Positions 16,701 to 28,793 are shown, counted from the stretch's first letter. The stretch is DNA of 64,000 nucleotides from Geothrix fermentans DSM 14018 (GCF_000428885.1 NZ_AUAU01000006.1:62001-126000), one strand, 5' to 3'. Numbers and translations are program-made. Notes: generated by a model not told the origin, from the letters alone.

Positions 16701-18350
16701 ATGCACCTTCGTTTCTTCCTCTCTCTCTGCCTTTCCCTCAGCCTCCTGGCCCAGGGTAAAGGGGTGGTGGTGAGCCAGGAGCGCCTGGCCTCCGAGGCGG
16801 GCGCCGCCGTGCTGCGCGAAGGCGGCAGCGCCGTGGACGCCGCCGTGGCCACGGCCTTCGCCCTGGCGGTGGTGCATCCCGCCGCGGGCAACCTGGGCGG
16901 CGGCGGCTTCCTGCTGTCGCGCCCTACCTCGGGTCAGCCCTCCTTCGTGGATTTCCGGGAGACAGCCCCGGCTTCGGCCCATCCCCGCATGTGGCTCAAG
17001 GCCGACGGGACCTACGATGAGCCCCGGCATCACGATGAGCTCGCCTCCGTGGGCGTGCCGGGCACGGTGGCGGGCCTGCGCGAGGCTTGGAAGCGGGAAG
17101 GCCGCCTGCCCTGGGCGCGTCTGCTGGCGCCCGCTATCCGCCTCGCGCGGGAGGGTTTCGTGCTGTCGGAGAACCAGGCCGCCAGCCTCGCAGAGCAGCT
17201 GCCCGCCTTCCGGAAGCACGGCCCCACCCTGGCCCAGTTCAGCCGGAAGGGGGAACCGCTGCGGGCGGGGGATCGCCTCGTGCAACGGGATCTGGCCCGC
17301 ACCCTGGCCCGGCTGGCCAAGGACTGGCGGGACTTCTACCGCGGCACCACCGCCCGCCTCATCGTCCGCGACATGAAGGCGAACGGGGGTCTCATCACGG
17401 CCGCCGACCTGCGTGCCTACCGGCCCGTGCTGCGGGAGCCCCTGCGGGGCACGTACCGGGGCCTGGAGCTGCTGGCGGCGCCGCCCCCCAGCTCCGGCGG
17501 CCAGGTGCTGATCGAGGCCCTCAACATCCTGGAGGGATATGACCTCAGGGCCATGGGCGCGGGCTCCCCCGCAGCCGTGCACTTGACTTCCGAGGCCCTG
17601 CGCCGGGCCTTCGCCGACCGGGCGCAGTTCCTGGGCGATCCCGCCTTCACGCCGGACATCCCCCTGGCGCGGCTGCTGTCCAAGGCCCACGCCGACGAGC
17701 TGCGCGCCACGATCCGTCCGGACCACGCCTCGACCTCGGACCCGGCCCGCTTCATCTGGCCGAAGGACCGCCCCGACACCACGCACCTCTCCGTGCTCGA
17801 CGGGAAGGGGAACGCGGTGAGCCTCACCTACACCCTGGAGGAGAGCTACGGCCTGCGCCGCATCGTGCCCGGGGCGGGCTTCCTGCTGAACGACGAGCTG
17901 GGCGACTTCAACGCCGTGCCGGGTCTCACGGACACCGCGGGCCGCATCGGCACGGCGCCGAACCTGGCCCGGCCCGGCCAGCGCCCCCTCTCCAGCATGT
18001 GCCCCGTGATCCTCGTGAAGGACGGCCGTGTGGTCATGGTGAGCGGCAGCCCCGGCGGGCGCACCATCCCCGCCACGGTGCTGGGCACCGTGCTCAACGC
18101 CGTGGACTTCGGCATGGATGCCCGCGCCGCCGTGGATGCGCCGCGCTTCCACCACCAGTGGCTGCCGGACCGGATCCAGGTGGAGGCGGATCTCCCCGCT
18201 GCCACCCGCGAGGCCCTGCAGGCCATGGGCCACACCCTCAAGGAGGTGAAGAAGCAGGGCTGCGCCCAGGTGATCCTGGTGCGGGACGGCCGCGCCGAAG
18301 GCGCCGCCGACACCTGGCGCTGGGTGGATAGCAGTGTGGCGTCAGAATAG
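16701..18350 (+). CDS. ggt: Gamma-glutamyltransferase
   Basis: A 549-residue periplasmic gamma-glutamyltransferase, which hydrolyses or transfers the gamma-glutamyl group of glutathione and related peptides. A signal peptide (FFLSLCLSLSLLAQG) precedes the conserved AVDAAVATAFALAVVHP and GGGGF. The autoprocessing site is PDTTHLSV: the first Thr (Thr360) should become the N-terminal nucleophile of the small subunit. The later GSPGGRTIP loop, which forms the oxyanion hole, is intact. The ATG at 16701 is chosen because it starts the signal peptide; the open frame upstream is chance. Confidence 0.95.
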   Translation: MHLRFFLSLCLSLSLLAQGKGVVVSQERLASEAGAAVLREGGSAVDAAVATAFALAVVHPAAGNLGGGGFLLSRPTSGQPSFVDFRETAPASAHPRMWLKADGTYDEPRHHDELASVGVPGTVAGLREAWKREGRLPWARLLAPAIRLAREGFVLSENQAASLAEQLPAFRKHGPTLAQFSRKGEPLRAGDRLVQRDLARTLARLAKDWRDFYRGTTARLIVRDMKANGGLITAADLRAYRPVLREPLRGTYRGLELLAAPPPSSGGQVLIEALNILEGYDLRAMGAGSPAAVHLTSEALRRAFADRAQFLGDPAFTPDIPLARLLSKAHADELRATIRPDHASTSDPARFIWPKDRPDTTHLSVLDGKGNAVSLTYTLEESYGLRRIVPGAGFLLNDELGDFNAVPGLTDTAGRIGTAPNLARPGQRPLSSMCPVILVKDGRVVMVSGSPGGRTIPATVLGTVLNAVDFGMDARAAVDAPRFHHQWLPDRIQVEADLPAATREALQAMGHTLKEVKKQGCAQVILVRDGRAEGAADTWRWVDSSVASE

Positions 18351-18377
18351 ACGCCAGGCGACCGCGCCCTTTTTCGT

Positions 18378-19394
18378 CTACAGGGCTGATGCCGGGGAAG
18401 GGGTTCCGGAGGCTGAACTCCGGTCCTCTTCCGCCGTCAGCTTCTGAACCAACTGGACGAGTTCCACCCGGTTTCGGACGCCCGTCTTCTGGAAGATCCG
18501 GTAGTTGTGGTCTTTCACTGTTTTCAGGGAGATGAAGAGCGCGTCCGCGATCTCCTGGTTGGTGAGGCCGCGGCAGACGAGCTGGATGACTTCCCCCTCC
18601 CGCTTCGAGATCCCATAGGCCCCCGCCAGTGGATCACCGGCGAGTTTCATGGGCGTGGCTTCCTTCATGGGAGCTTCCGGGGCGTGGAGGATCGGGTCGA
18701 AAAAGTGGATCCAGGACACCGTCACGAGGTTGTAGACCACTCCGAACGCGACGGTGATGGTGACATAGGTGTACGGATGGACTGCGGCCGAGTACCGGTA
18801 CCACCCGATGAAGAGGGTCAGGGTGAGGAAGATGACGGAATAGGCGGCCCCGAGGAGCCGGATATTCCGCCAGGCGGCTCTTTCCTGGACCGGGTGGGTG
18901 CCGAGGATGAACCAGAGGCTGAGGAGGGCCATCGTCAAGAAGGTCAGGCTGACGAGGATGCGGTTCAGCAGCCGGATCAGGGGCTCCTGGTCCATCGCGA
19001 AGAGGGCCAGGTAGATCGCTGCCGCGCCTGCTGACAGAAGGGAAGCCGCCCTCCAGGTCGAGCGCAACGATTTCGGCGAAAAGGCCGGCCGGGTGGTGCG
19101 GAGGATGAAGGCCAGGTAGGACGAACCCAAGTGGATGGCCAGGGCCACCGAGAGGCAGGAGAGGGCGAGGATCACTCCGCGCCCCATCGCGGGTGAGGGT
19201 TCCCCGAGCATGCTTGCCTCCAGGAAGCGATAGGTCAGCCTCAGGAGGATCCACAGGTTGTAGAACAGCAGGGGCGGGACGAGGGCATCGGCCACAGGTG
19301 AGTAGTGGTGGTGGGAGCGTCGCGACACGAGGGCCAGGGACATGAATCCCGTGGCCAGGGCGATCAGGAACGTCAGGACCATCGTGGGAAACAT
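18378..19394 (-). CDS. Membrane-bound LuxR-type transcriptional regulator
   Basis: 338 residues. The first 230 or so form about seven hydrophobic helices, and the C-terminus (about 258-325) is a LuxR/GerE helix-turn-helix: GISKREGEVIQLVCRGLTNQ then EIADALFISLKTVKDHNYRI. Such one-component regulators keep the DNA-binding domain tethered to the membrane. No receiver or ligand domain is recognisable besides the membrane part. An in-frame GTG 18 nt upstream (19410-19412) is an alternative start. It is divergent from the Pro-rich secreted protein gene at 19578; the 183-nt gap has an ACTTAAGT palindrome (19463-19470) that could be an operator (inference). Confidence 0.88.
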   Translation of the reverse strand: MFPTMVLTFLIALATGFMSLALVSRRSHHHYSPVADALVPPLLFYNLWILLRLTYRFLEASMLGEPSPAMGRGVILALSCLSVALAIHLGSSYLAFILRTTRPAFSPKSLRSTWRAASLLSAGAAAIYLALFAMDQEPLIRLLNRILVSLTFLTMALLSLWFILGTHPVQERAAWRNIRLLGAAYSVIFLTLTLFIGWYRYSAAVHPYTYVTITVAFGVVYNLVTVSWIHFFDPILHAPEAPMKEATPMKLAGDPLAGAYGISKREGEVIQLVCRGLTNQEIADALFISLKTVKDHNYRIFQKTGVRNRVELVQLVQKLTAEEDRSSASGTPSPASAL

Positions 19395-19577
19395 GCGGCA
19401 AGCATAGCCCACCTATGCGTTCTCTCCCCTCCGAGTTCAGCCCAGGGCGGGGGGAACCTCCGACTTAAGTCCGGATCCCGGGAATCAGGACTATCGGCGG
19501 ATGGACCTGGGACTGGGCGGGTCCACATTCCAAGCAGCATCAACCACCGTTTCAACCACACCCAGTGAGGACTGCCC

Positions 19578-20441
19578 ATGATCGCCCGACGTACCATCCC
19601 CTCCTCCCTACCGCGATGGGTGGGAAGCCTCCTGCTGGGCCTGTCCGCCCTCAGTCTGGGATTGGCCCAGGAGCGGACGCGTTCTGAACGACCTGAGCGT
19701 TCTTCGCCTTCCGTGGATCATCCCCGGGCTGAACGTACGACTCCCCCAGCTCCCGCGGAGCGTCCCGCTCCCGCGCGCCCCACGGGGACTCCCAGGGTCC
19801 AGGGATCTTCGGAGTCATCCAGCCGCACGAACCGGCCGGGGCCGGTGAGGCTGTCCAGCGATCCCGGCACATCTCCGACCCCACCGGCGCCAGGGAAGGG
19901 AGACGGAGTCCTGGCAGGGCGGACCAGCAGGCTCATCATCGAGCCGGCTCCCCTGCCTCGACGCCTGGAGGTACCGACAGAAAAATACTGGCGTAGCAGG
20001 GATCTCATGGCGGAAATCCAGACCATGGCCCGGCGCGGATCCATAGCCGTGCATCCAGTGGGCGACGACTTGGCTGAGTTCACAGGGATTGCGGACTTTC
20101 CCGCCGGATGGAAGGCCTACGGCTTCCGTGTGCCGTCCCGGGAAAACATCCGGATCAGCCTCCATCACTCCAATAAAGCCTGGTTCCGCCTGATCATGGT
20201 CAATCGGCAGGGTGAGCAGGAAAAGGGCATGCTCCAGAACCTCATTCCGACCGGCAATCCCGAAACGACTTACACGAACCCCACCGACGAGACACGGCGC
20301 GTGTACGTCATCGTCGACGATCCCGGCTGGATGTCCAGCGAGACGAACCCCTTCATCATGAGGATCACCCGCAGTTGGGGCCAGGGTGGGAAGGCGGAGG
20401 ACAGTACTCCTCTCGCCTCGGGGATTTGGGCCGTGAAATAG
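19578..20441 (+). CDS. Pro/Arg-rich secreted protein of unknown function
   Basis: 287 residues. The signal peptide (about 1-32, SLLLGLSALSLGLAQ) is followed by a low-complexity Pro/Arg/Ser/Thr region (about 35-115) and a folded C-terminal domain (about 125-280) containing FTGIADFPAGWKAYGFRVPS and YVIVDDPGWMSS. The last part looks like a beta-sandwich that could bind ligand or wall polymers, but no family was recognised. GAGGA precedes the ATG. Codon use looks less GC-extreme than in its neighbours. It is divergent from the membrane LuxR-type regulator, its most likely controller (inference). Confidence 0.7.
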   Translation: MIARRTIPSSLPRWVGSLLLGLSALSLGLAQERTRSERPERSSPSVDHPRAERTTPPAPAERPAPARPTGTPRVQGSSESSSRTNRPGPVRLSSDPGTSPTPPAPGKGDGVLAGRTSRLIIEPAPLPRRLEVPTEKYWRSRDLMAEIQTMARRGSIAVHPVGDDLAEFTGIADFPAGWKAYGFRVPSRENIRISLHHSNKAWFRLIMVNRQGEQEKGMLQNLIPTGNPETTYTNPTDETRRVYVIVDDPGWMSSETNPFIMRITRSWGQGGKAEDSTPLASGIWAVK

Positions 20442-20479
20442 CTGGCGTCCATGCTCCTTCCGACGAACGTGGAGCGGCC

Positions 20480-20581
20480 GTGAGACGGTTGCCCCACTGG
20501 ACCGCTGCGTTGCTCGCGATGACGGGATGCATGCCCATCTCCACGGTGACGGCCCTGTTGAACCTGAGACCGATCCTTTGA
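20480..20581 (+). CDS. Possible tiny lipoprotein (33 residues)
   Basis: A GTG start preceded by GTGGAG opens a 33-residue frame, MRRLPHWTAALLAMTGC..., with two Arg residues, a hydrophobic stretch and a lipobox-like LAMTGC, then only 16 more residues. The layout resembles entericidin-type small lipoproteins. It lies 38 nt after the secreted-protein gene. It may equally be chance; support is limited to the ribosome site and the lipobox. Confidence 0.3.
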   Translation: MRRLPHWTAALLAMTGCMPISTVTALLNLRPIL

Positions 20582-20614
20582 TTTGCGAATGATTGATCGA
20601 GGGATGATTCCGCC

Positions 20615-22978
<2,364 letters not shown>

Positions 22979-23028
22979 GGGCACTCCGGGGGGTTCCGGG
23001 AGCATACCACGCCATGTGAGGTAGGCCC

Positions 23029-25821
23029 CTAGTCGACTCGGAAGCGCGCGTGGCTGCCGCCGGGGCCCGGCGTCACCTCCAGGCGGGCGGAGATGCGGGC
23101 CTTCACGTCGTCCAGGTGGCTGATGAGGCCCACCAGGCGACCGCCCTGGTTCAGCTCCTCCAGGGTGCGGAGGGCCAGGTCCAGGGCCTCGGCATCGAGG
23201 CTGCCGAAGCCTTCGTCGATGAAGACCGTGTCCAGCCGGATGCCCCCGGCATGGCGCTGCACCACGTCCGAGAGGCCCAGGGCCAGGGCCAGGCTGGCCT
23301 GGAAGCCCTCGCCGCCCGAGAGCGAGCTCACGGCCCGGGCGCGGCCGGTGTGGGCGTCCGTGATCTCCAGTTCCAGGCCCCCGGCCCGCCGCAGGTCGCC
23401 GCCGCCGGTGGCCCGCCGCAGGGCATAGCGCTGTTTGCTCATGCGGCGCAGGCGCTCCGAGGCCGAAACCAGCACCTCGTCCAGGAGGGCGCCCTGGACG
23501 TAGCGCTCGAAGGAGACACGCGTCCCCTCCTCGCCTCGGGCCACCCGGGCCAGACTGGCCGCCGCACGGTGGCGGCGCTCCTCCGTGCCCTGCCGCGCCT
23601 CGAGCTCCGCGAGGGAGGCCTCCAGGCGCTGGAGGGCGGCCTGCTCGGACTGGGCCCGGCCCAGGGCCTCGCCGGTCTGGGAGAAGCGAGCCTGGGCCTG
23701 GTTCCGGGCGGCCTGGAGGGCGGGCAGGTCGGGGGCAGGAGCGGCTTCGGGCGGAGGCTCGACCCCGGCCGCGGCCAGGGCCGCCGTGAACTCGAGGCCC
23801 GCTTTCCGGATCTCCGCCCGGGCGTCCTCCAGGCGGGCACCATGGGATCTCAAGGTGGCCTCGGCCTGGACGGCCGCCTCCTGGGCCGCCTTCCGGGTCT
23901 CGCGGGCGGCCTTCAGCCCGGCTTCGGACCGGACCAGCTCGCCTTCCGTCTCCCGCCGCTGGGCGGCGAGGGCTCCGGGGACGCGCAGGTCCTCGGGCAG
24001 GGCCGCTTCATGGACCTTCATCCGGGCTTGGGCTCCAGCCTCCAGGAGCGCGACCTCCGATTGCCGTCGGGTGGTGGCGGCGAGCTGGGCCTCCGCCTGC
24101 TTCTGGGCCTCTTCGGCCTCGGCCAGGATCTTCCCGATCCGGGGCAGCTCGGCCTCGGCTTGGCGGCTTCGTTCCCAGGCCTCGTGGCAGTGCGTCTCCT
24201 CGGCGGCCAGGGAGCCGGGATCGAGCCCGGCCTCCCCGCCCAGCTGGTCGATGAGGCCCTGTCGGAGGCGGCGGGCGGTTTCCAGGGCCGAGGTACAGGT
24301 GGCGGCGGTCTTCTGGGTCCGGGCCTGCGCCAATTCGGCATGGTCCTGGTCTGCTTGGGCTTTCCGGATCGCCGTCTCATCCGGCAGGTCCGCCGAGGCT
24401 TCGGCGGGATGGGGATGCGCTTCACTGCCGCAAACGGGGCAGGGCTCACCGGGTTTCAGGGTCCGGGCGAGGTGGGTTGCCTGGGCCGTCAGCAGCTGCG
24501 CCTGGAGGTCCCGGAGGCGGCCGCGGGCTCCCTGGACCGCCTCCTCGGCGGCCTCCAGCTCAGCCTGGGCGGCGTCATGGGCGGTGCGGGCCTGCTGGAC
24601 CTCCTGTTCCGCCCGGGAGAGCTGCTCCCGCTGGGTCCGCTTCTGCTGGGCCAGGCGGAGCAGGCCTTCCCGGCCCTGCTTTTGAGAGGCCTCGGTCTGC
24701 AGGCCGTGGAGCCGGGCCTTTTGGCGCTCGGCCTCCTGACCGGCGGCGTCGCGGTCCTGGACATCTTTCGCAGCCGAGACCTGGAGGCGCCGGGCCTCCC
24801 GGGCCGCTTCCCCGGCCTCCTGCCGGGCCTGCTGGAGATCGGCCAGCTTGGGGTCCAGCTCCTTCAGGCGGGCGATGGCGCGGCGGAGTTCCTCCCGGCG
24901 CGGCTCCTGGGCTTCTGTGTGGGCCAGGGCGGCTTCGGCCTGCGCGAGGGCCTGGGTTCGCGCCGCGGCTGCTTCCGCCAGGTGGGCCTCCTCCTGTTCC
25001 AGCAGCCGGACCCGGGCGAGGGCCTCCTCCAGGTGCTTCCCCTCGCGCAGGACGGCCTCCGCTCGGTCGAAGGCGAGCCGGGCCTCCGTCTGCTCGTGCA
25101 TCCGTTCCTTCACGCACAGGGCCGCGGCTTCCAGGCGCTCCGGCAGGTCCTGGGCCGCGGCCACGCCGGCCTGGGCGAGGAGCTGGCGTTCCTCGGCCTG
25201 GGCCGCGAGGAGGGCCTCCCGCAGGACCTTCTCGCGCTCCGCCAGGGCCTCGGCGAGGGCGGCGTAGCGGCCGGTCTGGAAGAGGGTCTGGAGGATGGCC
25301 TGGCGCTCGGCGGAGCCCGCCAGCATGAACTCCTGGAAGCGGCCCTGGGGCAGCAGGACCACCTGCCGGAACTGGCTGGCCCGGAAACCCAGCAGGTCGG
25401 CCACCGCCGCATCCACCACCGTGGGCTTCTCCGTGGCCAGGGGCACCTCGGCGCCGTCCCGCAGTTCCCACAGGTGGGCCGCGTAGAGCTGCTTCTTCGT
25501 GCCGCCGCCGCGCACCTTCGGCACCTGCTGCTCCGGCGTGCGCTCCACCCGGTAGGCCTTCCCGCCCAGGGCGAAGTCGAAGGTCACGCGGGTGGGGGTG
25601 GCCGCGGCGGCGAAGTGGCTGCGCAGGTCGCGGGTCTCCCGCTGGCCGCCGCTGGTCTGGCCGTAGAGGGCATAGCTGATGCCGTCGAGGATGCTGGTCT
25701 TGCCCGCGCCCGTGGGGCCGTGGATGAGGAAGAAGGACTGGTCGCCCAGGTCCGCGAAGTCGAGGTCCTGCCTTCCCGCGTAGGGGCCGAAGGCTTCCAG
25801 GCTGAGGCGCAGGGGCTTCAT
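23029..25821 (-). CDS. sbcC: DNA double-strand break repair nuclease subunit SbcC (ATPase)
   Basis: 930 residues, the SMC/Rad50-like ATPase of the SbcCD complex, which removes hairpins and blocked DNA ends. The Walker A is GPTGAGKTS (about 35). Two long Ala/Glu/Gln-rich coiled coils flank a zinc-hook motif, CPVCGSEAHPHPAE (about 450-465). The C-terminal head has the signature SLSGGEGFQASLALALG and the Walker B LDTVFIDEGFGSLD. It overlaps sbcD by ATGA (4 nt), so the two are translationally coupled. Confidence 0.96.
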   Translation of the reverse strand: MKPLRLSLEAFGPYAGRQDLDFADLGDQSFFLIHGPTGAGKTSILDGISYALYGQTSGGQRETRDLRSHFAAAATPTRVTFDFALGGKAYRVERTPEQQVPKVRGGGTKKQLYAAHLWELRDGAEVPLATEKPTVVDAAVADLLGFRASQFRQVVLLPQGRFQEFMLAGSAERQAILQTLFQTGRYAALAEALAEREKVLREALLAAQAEERQLLAQAGVAAAQDLPERLEAAALCVKERMHEQTEARLAFDRAEAVLREGKHLEEALARVRLLEQEEAHLAEAAAARTQALAQAEAALAHTEAQEPRREELRRAIARLKELDPKLADLQQARQEAGEAAREARRLQVSAAKDVQDRDAAGQEAERQKARLHGLQTEASQKQGREGLLRLAQQKRTQREQLSRAEQEVQQARTAHDAAQAELEAAEEAVQGARGRLRDLQAQLLTAQATHLARTLKPGEPCPVCGSEAHPHPAEASADLPDETAIRKAQADQDHAELAQARTQKTAATCTSALETARRLRQGLIDQLGGEAGLDPGSLAAEETHCHEAWERSRQAEAELPRIGKILAEAEEAQKQAEAQLAATTRRQSEVALLEAGAQARMKVHEAALPEDLRVPGALAAQRRETEGELVRSEAGLKAARETRKAAQEAAVQAEATLRSHGARLEDARAEIRKAGLEFTAALAAAGVEPPPEAAPAPDLPALQAARNQAQARFSQTGEALGRAQSEQAALQRLEASLAELEARQGTEERRHRAAASLARVARGEEGTRVSFERYVQGALLDEVLVSASERLRRMSKQRYALRRATGGGDLRRAGGLELEITDAHTGRARAVSSLSGGEGFQASLALALGLSDVVQRHAGGIRLDTVFIDEGFGSLDAEALDLALRTLEELNQGGRLVGLISHLDDVKARISARLEVTPGPGGSHARFRVD

Positions 25822-26939
25822 TCCGCCTCCCCGGCGAGCAGCTTCCCGGCCACTTCGCGGAAGAGGGCCAGCTCTTCCTCGTCCATCCCGCGCCCGGCGG
25901 TGTCCTGGAAGAAGGCCTCGAAGAGGGCCGCGGGATCCAGGTCGCGATCGGCGGTCCGAGCCACCTCCTGGGCGGGCACCGGGGGCGGGGCGGGCACGAT
26001 GCCGAGGATGTTCGGGTAGACTTGGCGCAGGCGGGCCATGGCATCCAGCACGGGCCCCTCGTCCAGCAGGTCCAGGAACAGGTAGTCGTCGGGGTTTCCC
26101 ACGGGGCCGCGCATGAGGTCATCGAAGCGGCCGCGCAGGCGCCGCAGGTCGCGACGGGGCGTGAGGGGCAGGGACTCGGTGTGGGCGGGGCCATGCTCCG
26201 GCAGCTCCACCAGGGTCAGGGCCTTGGTGTGGGCGGCCTCGGAGGCGCTGTACTTGAGCAGGCTGCCGGCGTAGCGCACGTGGGGATATCCGGCCGCCTG
26301 GGGCCGGTGGAGGTGGCCCAGGGCCGCGTAGTCGCAGTCCCTGAAGAGGGCCGCGTCCACCTCGCCGGTGCCGCCCACGGCCAGGCCCAGCTCCGAGTCC
26401 GAGCCTTCGCCCCCGGCCACGAAGGCGTGCGCCACGGCCACGAAGCGGCGGCCCTCCGGGTGGGCGGCGCGGGCCCGGGCCAGCTGGGCCGCCAGGGCGT
26501 CCTGGTGGGTGCGGATGCCCTCGTCCTGGAGGGCATGGCGGGCCATGACCGGGTCTGCATAAGGCAGGAGGTGGAAGGCGGCGGAGCCGATGAGGACCGG
26601 CACCGCCGCCTCCAGGGTGCCCGCCACATGGAGGCCCTGGGCCCCGAGGAAGCCGGAGGCGAAGCCCAGGCGCTCGGGGCTGTCGTGGTTGCCCGCGATG
26701 AGGAGCACGGGCACGCCCAGGCCCCGCACGAGGCGGTCGAGGGCGTCGTCCAGCAGGGCCACGGCCTCCTTGGGCGGCACCGCGCGGTCGTAGAGGTCCC
26801 CCGCCACCACCAGGGCCTCGGCGCGGGTCTCCTTCGCCATGGCCGCCACCTGATCCAGGGCGTGGGCCTGGTCCTCCAGGAGGTTCGCGTTGCAGAGGGT
26901 CTTGCCGAGGTGCCAGTCGGAGGTGTGGAGGAAGCGCAT
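25818..26939 (-). CDS. sbcD: DNA double-strand break repair nuclease subunit SbcD
   Basis: 373 residues, the Mre11-like metallophosphoesterase nuclease that pairs with SbcC. Metal-binding motifs in order: HTSDWHLGKTL (N-terminus), VVAGDLYDRAVPP, IAGNHDSPERL, VAVAHAFVAGG and ALGHLHRPQ. It is the first gene of an sbcD-sbcC operon. Upstream, on the same strand, lies rpsA with a hairpin at 26981-27024 between. Confidence 0.96.
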   Translation of the reverse strand: MRFLHTSDWHLGKTLCNANLLEDQAHALDQVAAMAKETRAEALVVAGDLYDRAVPPKEAVALLDDALDRLVRGLGVPVLLIAGNHDSPERLGFASGFLGAQGLHVAGTLEAAVPVLIGSAAFHLLPYADPVMARHALQDEGIRTHQDALAAQLARARAAHPEGRRFVAVAHAFVAGGEGSDSELGLAVGGTGEVDAALFRDCDYAALGHLHRPQAAGYPHVRYAGSLLKYSASEAAHTKALTLVELPEHGPAHTESLPLTPRRDLRRLRGRFDDLMRGPVGNPDDYLFLDLLDEGPVLDAMARLRQVYPNILGIVPAPPPVPAQEVARTADRDLDPAALFEAFFQDTAGRGMDEEELALFREVAGKLLAGEAE

Positions 26940-26980
26940 GGACGTCCGTGGAAGCCGGAGGGGGCTTCCGAGTATCGCAT

Positions 26981-27024
26981 CCCACCACGACGAAGCCCCC
27001 TTGCGGGGGCCTCATCGTGGTGGG
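26981..27024 (-). terminator. Long hairpin downstream of rpsA
   Basis: CCCACCACGACGAAGCCCCC pairs with GGGGGCCTCATCGTGGTGGG around a TTGC loop, giving a stem of about 20 bp with a few mismatches. It sits 11 nt past the rpsA stop and 42 nt before the sbcD start. No T-run follows, so an intrinsic terminator is likely but not certain; 3'-end protection of the rpsA mRNA is an alternative. Confidence 0.65.
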
Positions 27025-27035
27025 TGGAAGGGACG

Positions 27036-28793
27036 CTACTCGCGCTCGGCCTTGTTGAAGGCGTCGGCCAGGGTGGCCTTTTTGAACTCGGGCTGGCGGG
27101 CCTTGGCGGCTTCCATGTCGCCGCGCTCCTGATCCTGCTCCAGCTGCTTGACGGAGAGGCCGATGCGGCGCTCGGTGGGATCGAGCTTCACGATCTTCAT
27201 GGTGAGCTCCTGCCCGGCGGAGAACTCCTTCTGGATGTCCTCCACCCGCTTGCGGCTCAGCTCGGAGACATGGACCAGGCCCTCGATGCCGTCGCCGAGG
27301 TCGACGAAGGCGCCGAAGTCGGTCAGGCGGGCGATCTTGCCGGTGAGGACGTCGCCCACGTGGTGACCCTCGAAGAAGATCTCCCAGACGTTGGGCTCCA
27401 TCTGCTTCACGCCGAGGCTCATGCGCTGGGCCAGGGGGTCCAGGTTGAGGACCTTGGCGGTGACGCTGTCGCCCTTCTTCACGATCTCGCCGGGGTGCTT
27501 GATCTTCTTGGTCCAGCTGAAGTCGGAGACGTGGATGAGGCCGTCGATGCCCTCCTCCAGCTCGACGAAGGCGCCGAACTCCGTGATGTTGCGCACGGTG
27601 CCCGTGACGATCATGCCGGGCTGGTACTTCTCGGCGATGGCCATCCAGGGGTTCGGGGTGATCTGCTTCATGCCGAGGCTGATGCGGCGGTTCTCGCTGT
27701 CCACCTGCAGGATCAGGGCCTCGACCTGGTCGCCCAGGTTGACCATGCCCTTGGCGGACTTGACCTTCTTGGTCCAGCTCATCTCGGAGACGTGCACCAG
27801 GCCTTCGATGCCGGGCTCCAGCTCCACGAATGCGCCGTAGTCGGTGATCGAGACGACCTTGCCCTTGACCGTGGCCTGGATCGGGTAGCGCTCCTCGACG
27901 GAGAGCCAGGGATCCGGGAACTTCTGCTTGTAGCCGAGGCTGACGCGCTCGGTGTCCTTGTCGTACTTGAGCACGGCCACTTCGACCTTGTCGCCCACCT
28001 GGAACATCTCGCTGGGGTGATTGAGCCGGCCCCAGGACATGTCGGTGATGTGCAGCAGGCCGTCCACACCGCCGAGGTCGACGAAGGCGCCGTACTCCGT
28101 GATGTTCTTGATGGTGCCCTCGACCAGCTTGCCTTCCTCGAGGCCCGCCAGGGTCTCTTCCTTCAGGCTCGCATTGATGGTCTCGAGGAACAGCTTGCGG
28201 GACAGGACGATGTTGCCCCGGCGGCGGTTGACCTTGATGACCTTCATGTCGAAGGACTTGCCGAGGTAGGGATCCAGGTTGCGGACGGGCTTCATGTCCA
28301 CCTGGCTGCCGGGCAGGAAGGCGCGGATGCCGATGTCCACCGCCAGGCCGCCCTTGACCTTCTCCAGCACGGTGCCGTGCACGGTCATGTTGGAACGGAA
28401 AGCCTTCTCGACCTCGTCCCAGATCTTCATCTTCTCGGCGCGCTCGCGGCTGAGGCGCACGTTGCCGTGGGCGTCCTCCAGCATCTCGAGCAGCACTTCC
28501 ACCACGTCGCCCACCTGGACGCCCTGGGTGCCGTCGGGGTTGTTGAACTCGTCAAGGTTGACGGTGCCCGACCCCTTGTAGCCGATGTCGACGATGACGT
28601 CCTTGCCGCGGATCTCCACGACGACGCCACGGACCACTTCCTCCTCGCGGAGGCCGCGGGTCTCGCCCTGCAGCGCGGCCAGGAACTCCTGCCCATCGGC
28701 GCTGTCGTCCTCGACATAGCCCGGATCAAGTACCGTGATCCGGCCCATGTGCTTGGGGGCCTGGCCCTTCAGAATTGCTTCTAGCTTGGACAT
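27036..28793 (-). CDS. rpsA: 30S ribosomal protein S1
   Basis: 585 residues with six S1 (OB-fold) domains, like E. coli S1 (557). Recognisable repeat cores are VDIGYKGSGTVNLDE, VDIGIRAFLPGSQVD, then four close copies of the form GAFVDLGGVDGLLHITDMSW, GAFVELEPGIEGLVHVSEMS, GAFVELEEGIDGLIHVSDFS and GAFVDLGDGIEGLVHVSELS. S1 binds mRNA and helps ribosomes unfold leaders. The ATG at 28793 is set by the GAGGTGG site upstream; the longer open frame lacks one. The 340-nt region before it holds a 9-nt-unit inverted repeat. Confidence 0.97.
   Translation of the reverse strand: MSKLEAILKGQAPKHMGRITVLDPGYVEDDSADGQEFLAALQGETRGLREEEVVRGVVVEIRGKDVIVDIGYKGSGTVNLDEFNNPDGTQGVQVGDVVEVLLEMLEDAHGNVRLSRERAEKMKIWDEVEKAFRSNMTVHGTVLEKVKGGLAVDIGIRAFLPGSQVDMKPVRNLDPYLGKSFDMKVIKVNRRRGNIVLSRKLFLETINASLKEETLAGLEEGKLVEGTIKNITEYGAFVDLGGVDGLLHITDMSWGRLNHPSEMFQVGDKVEVAVLKYDKDTERVSLGYKQKFPDPWLSVEERYPIQATVKGKVVSITDYGAFVELEPGIEGLVHVSEMSWTKKVKSAKGMVNLGDQVEALILQVDSENRRISLGMKQITPNPWMAIAEKYQPGMIVTGTVRNITEFGAFVELEEGIDGLIHVSDFSWTKKIKHPGEIVKKGDSVTAKVLNLDPLAQRMSLGVKQMEPNVWEIFFEGHHVGDVLTGKIARLTDFGAFVDLGDGIEGLVHVSELSRKRVEDIQKEFSAGQELTMKIVKLDPTERRIGLSVKQLEQDQERGDMEAAKARQPEFKKATLADAFNKAERE

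Noticed and set aside
18338-18355. Small hairpin GGCGTC/GACGCC at the ggt stop
   Set aside because: The stem is only 6 bp and no T-run follows directly; not enough for a terminator call.
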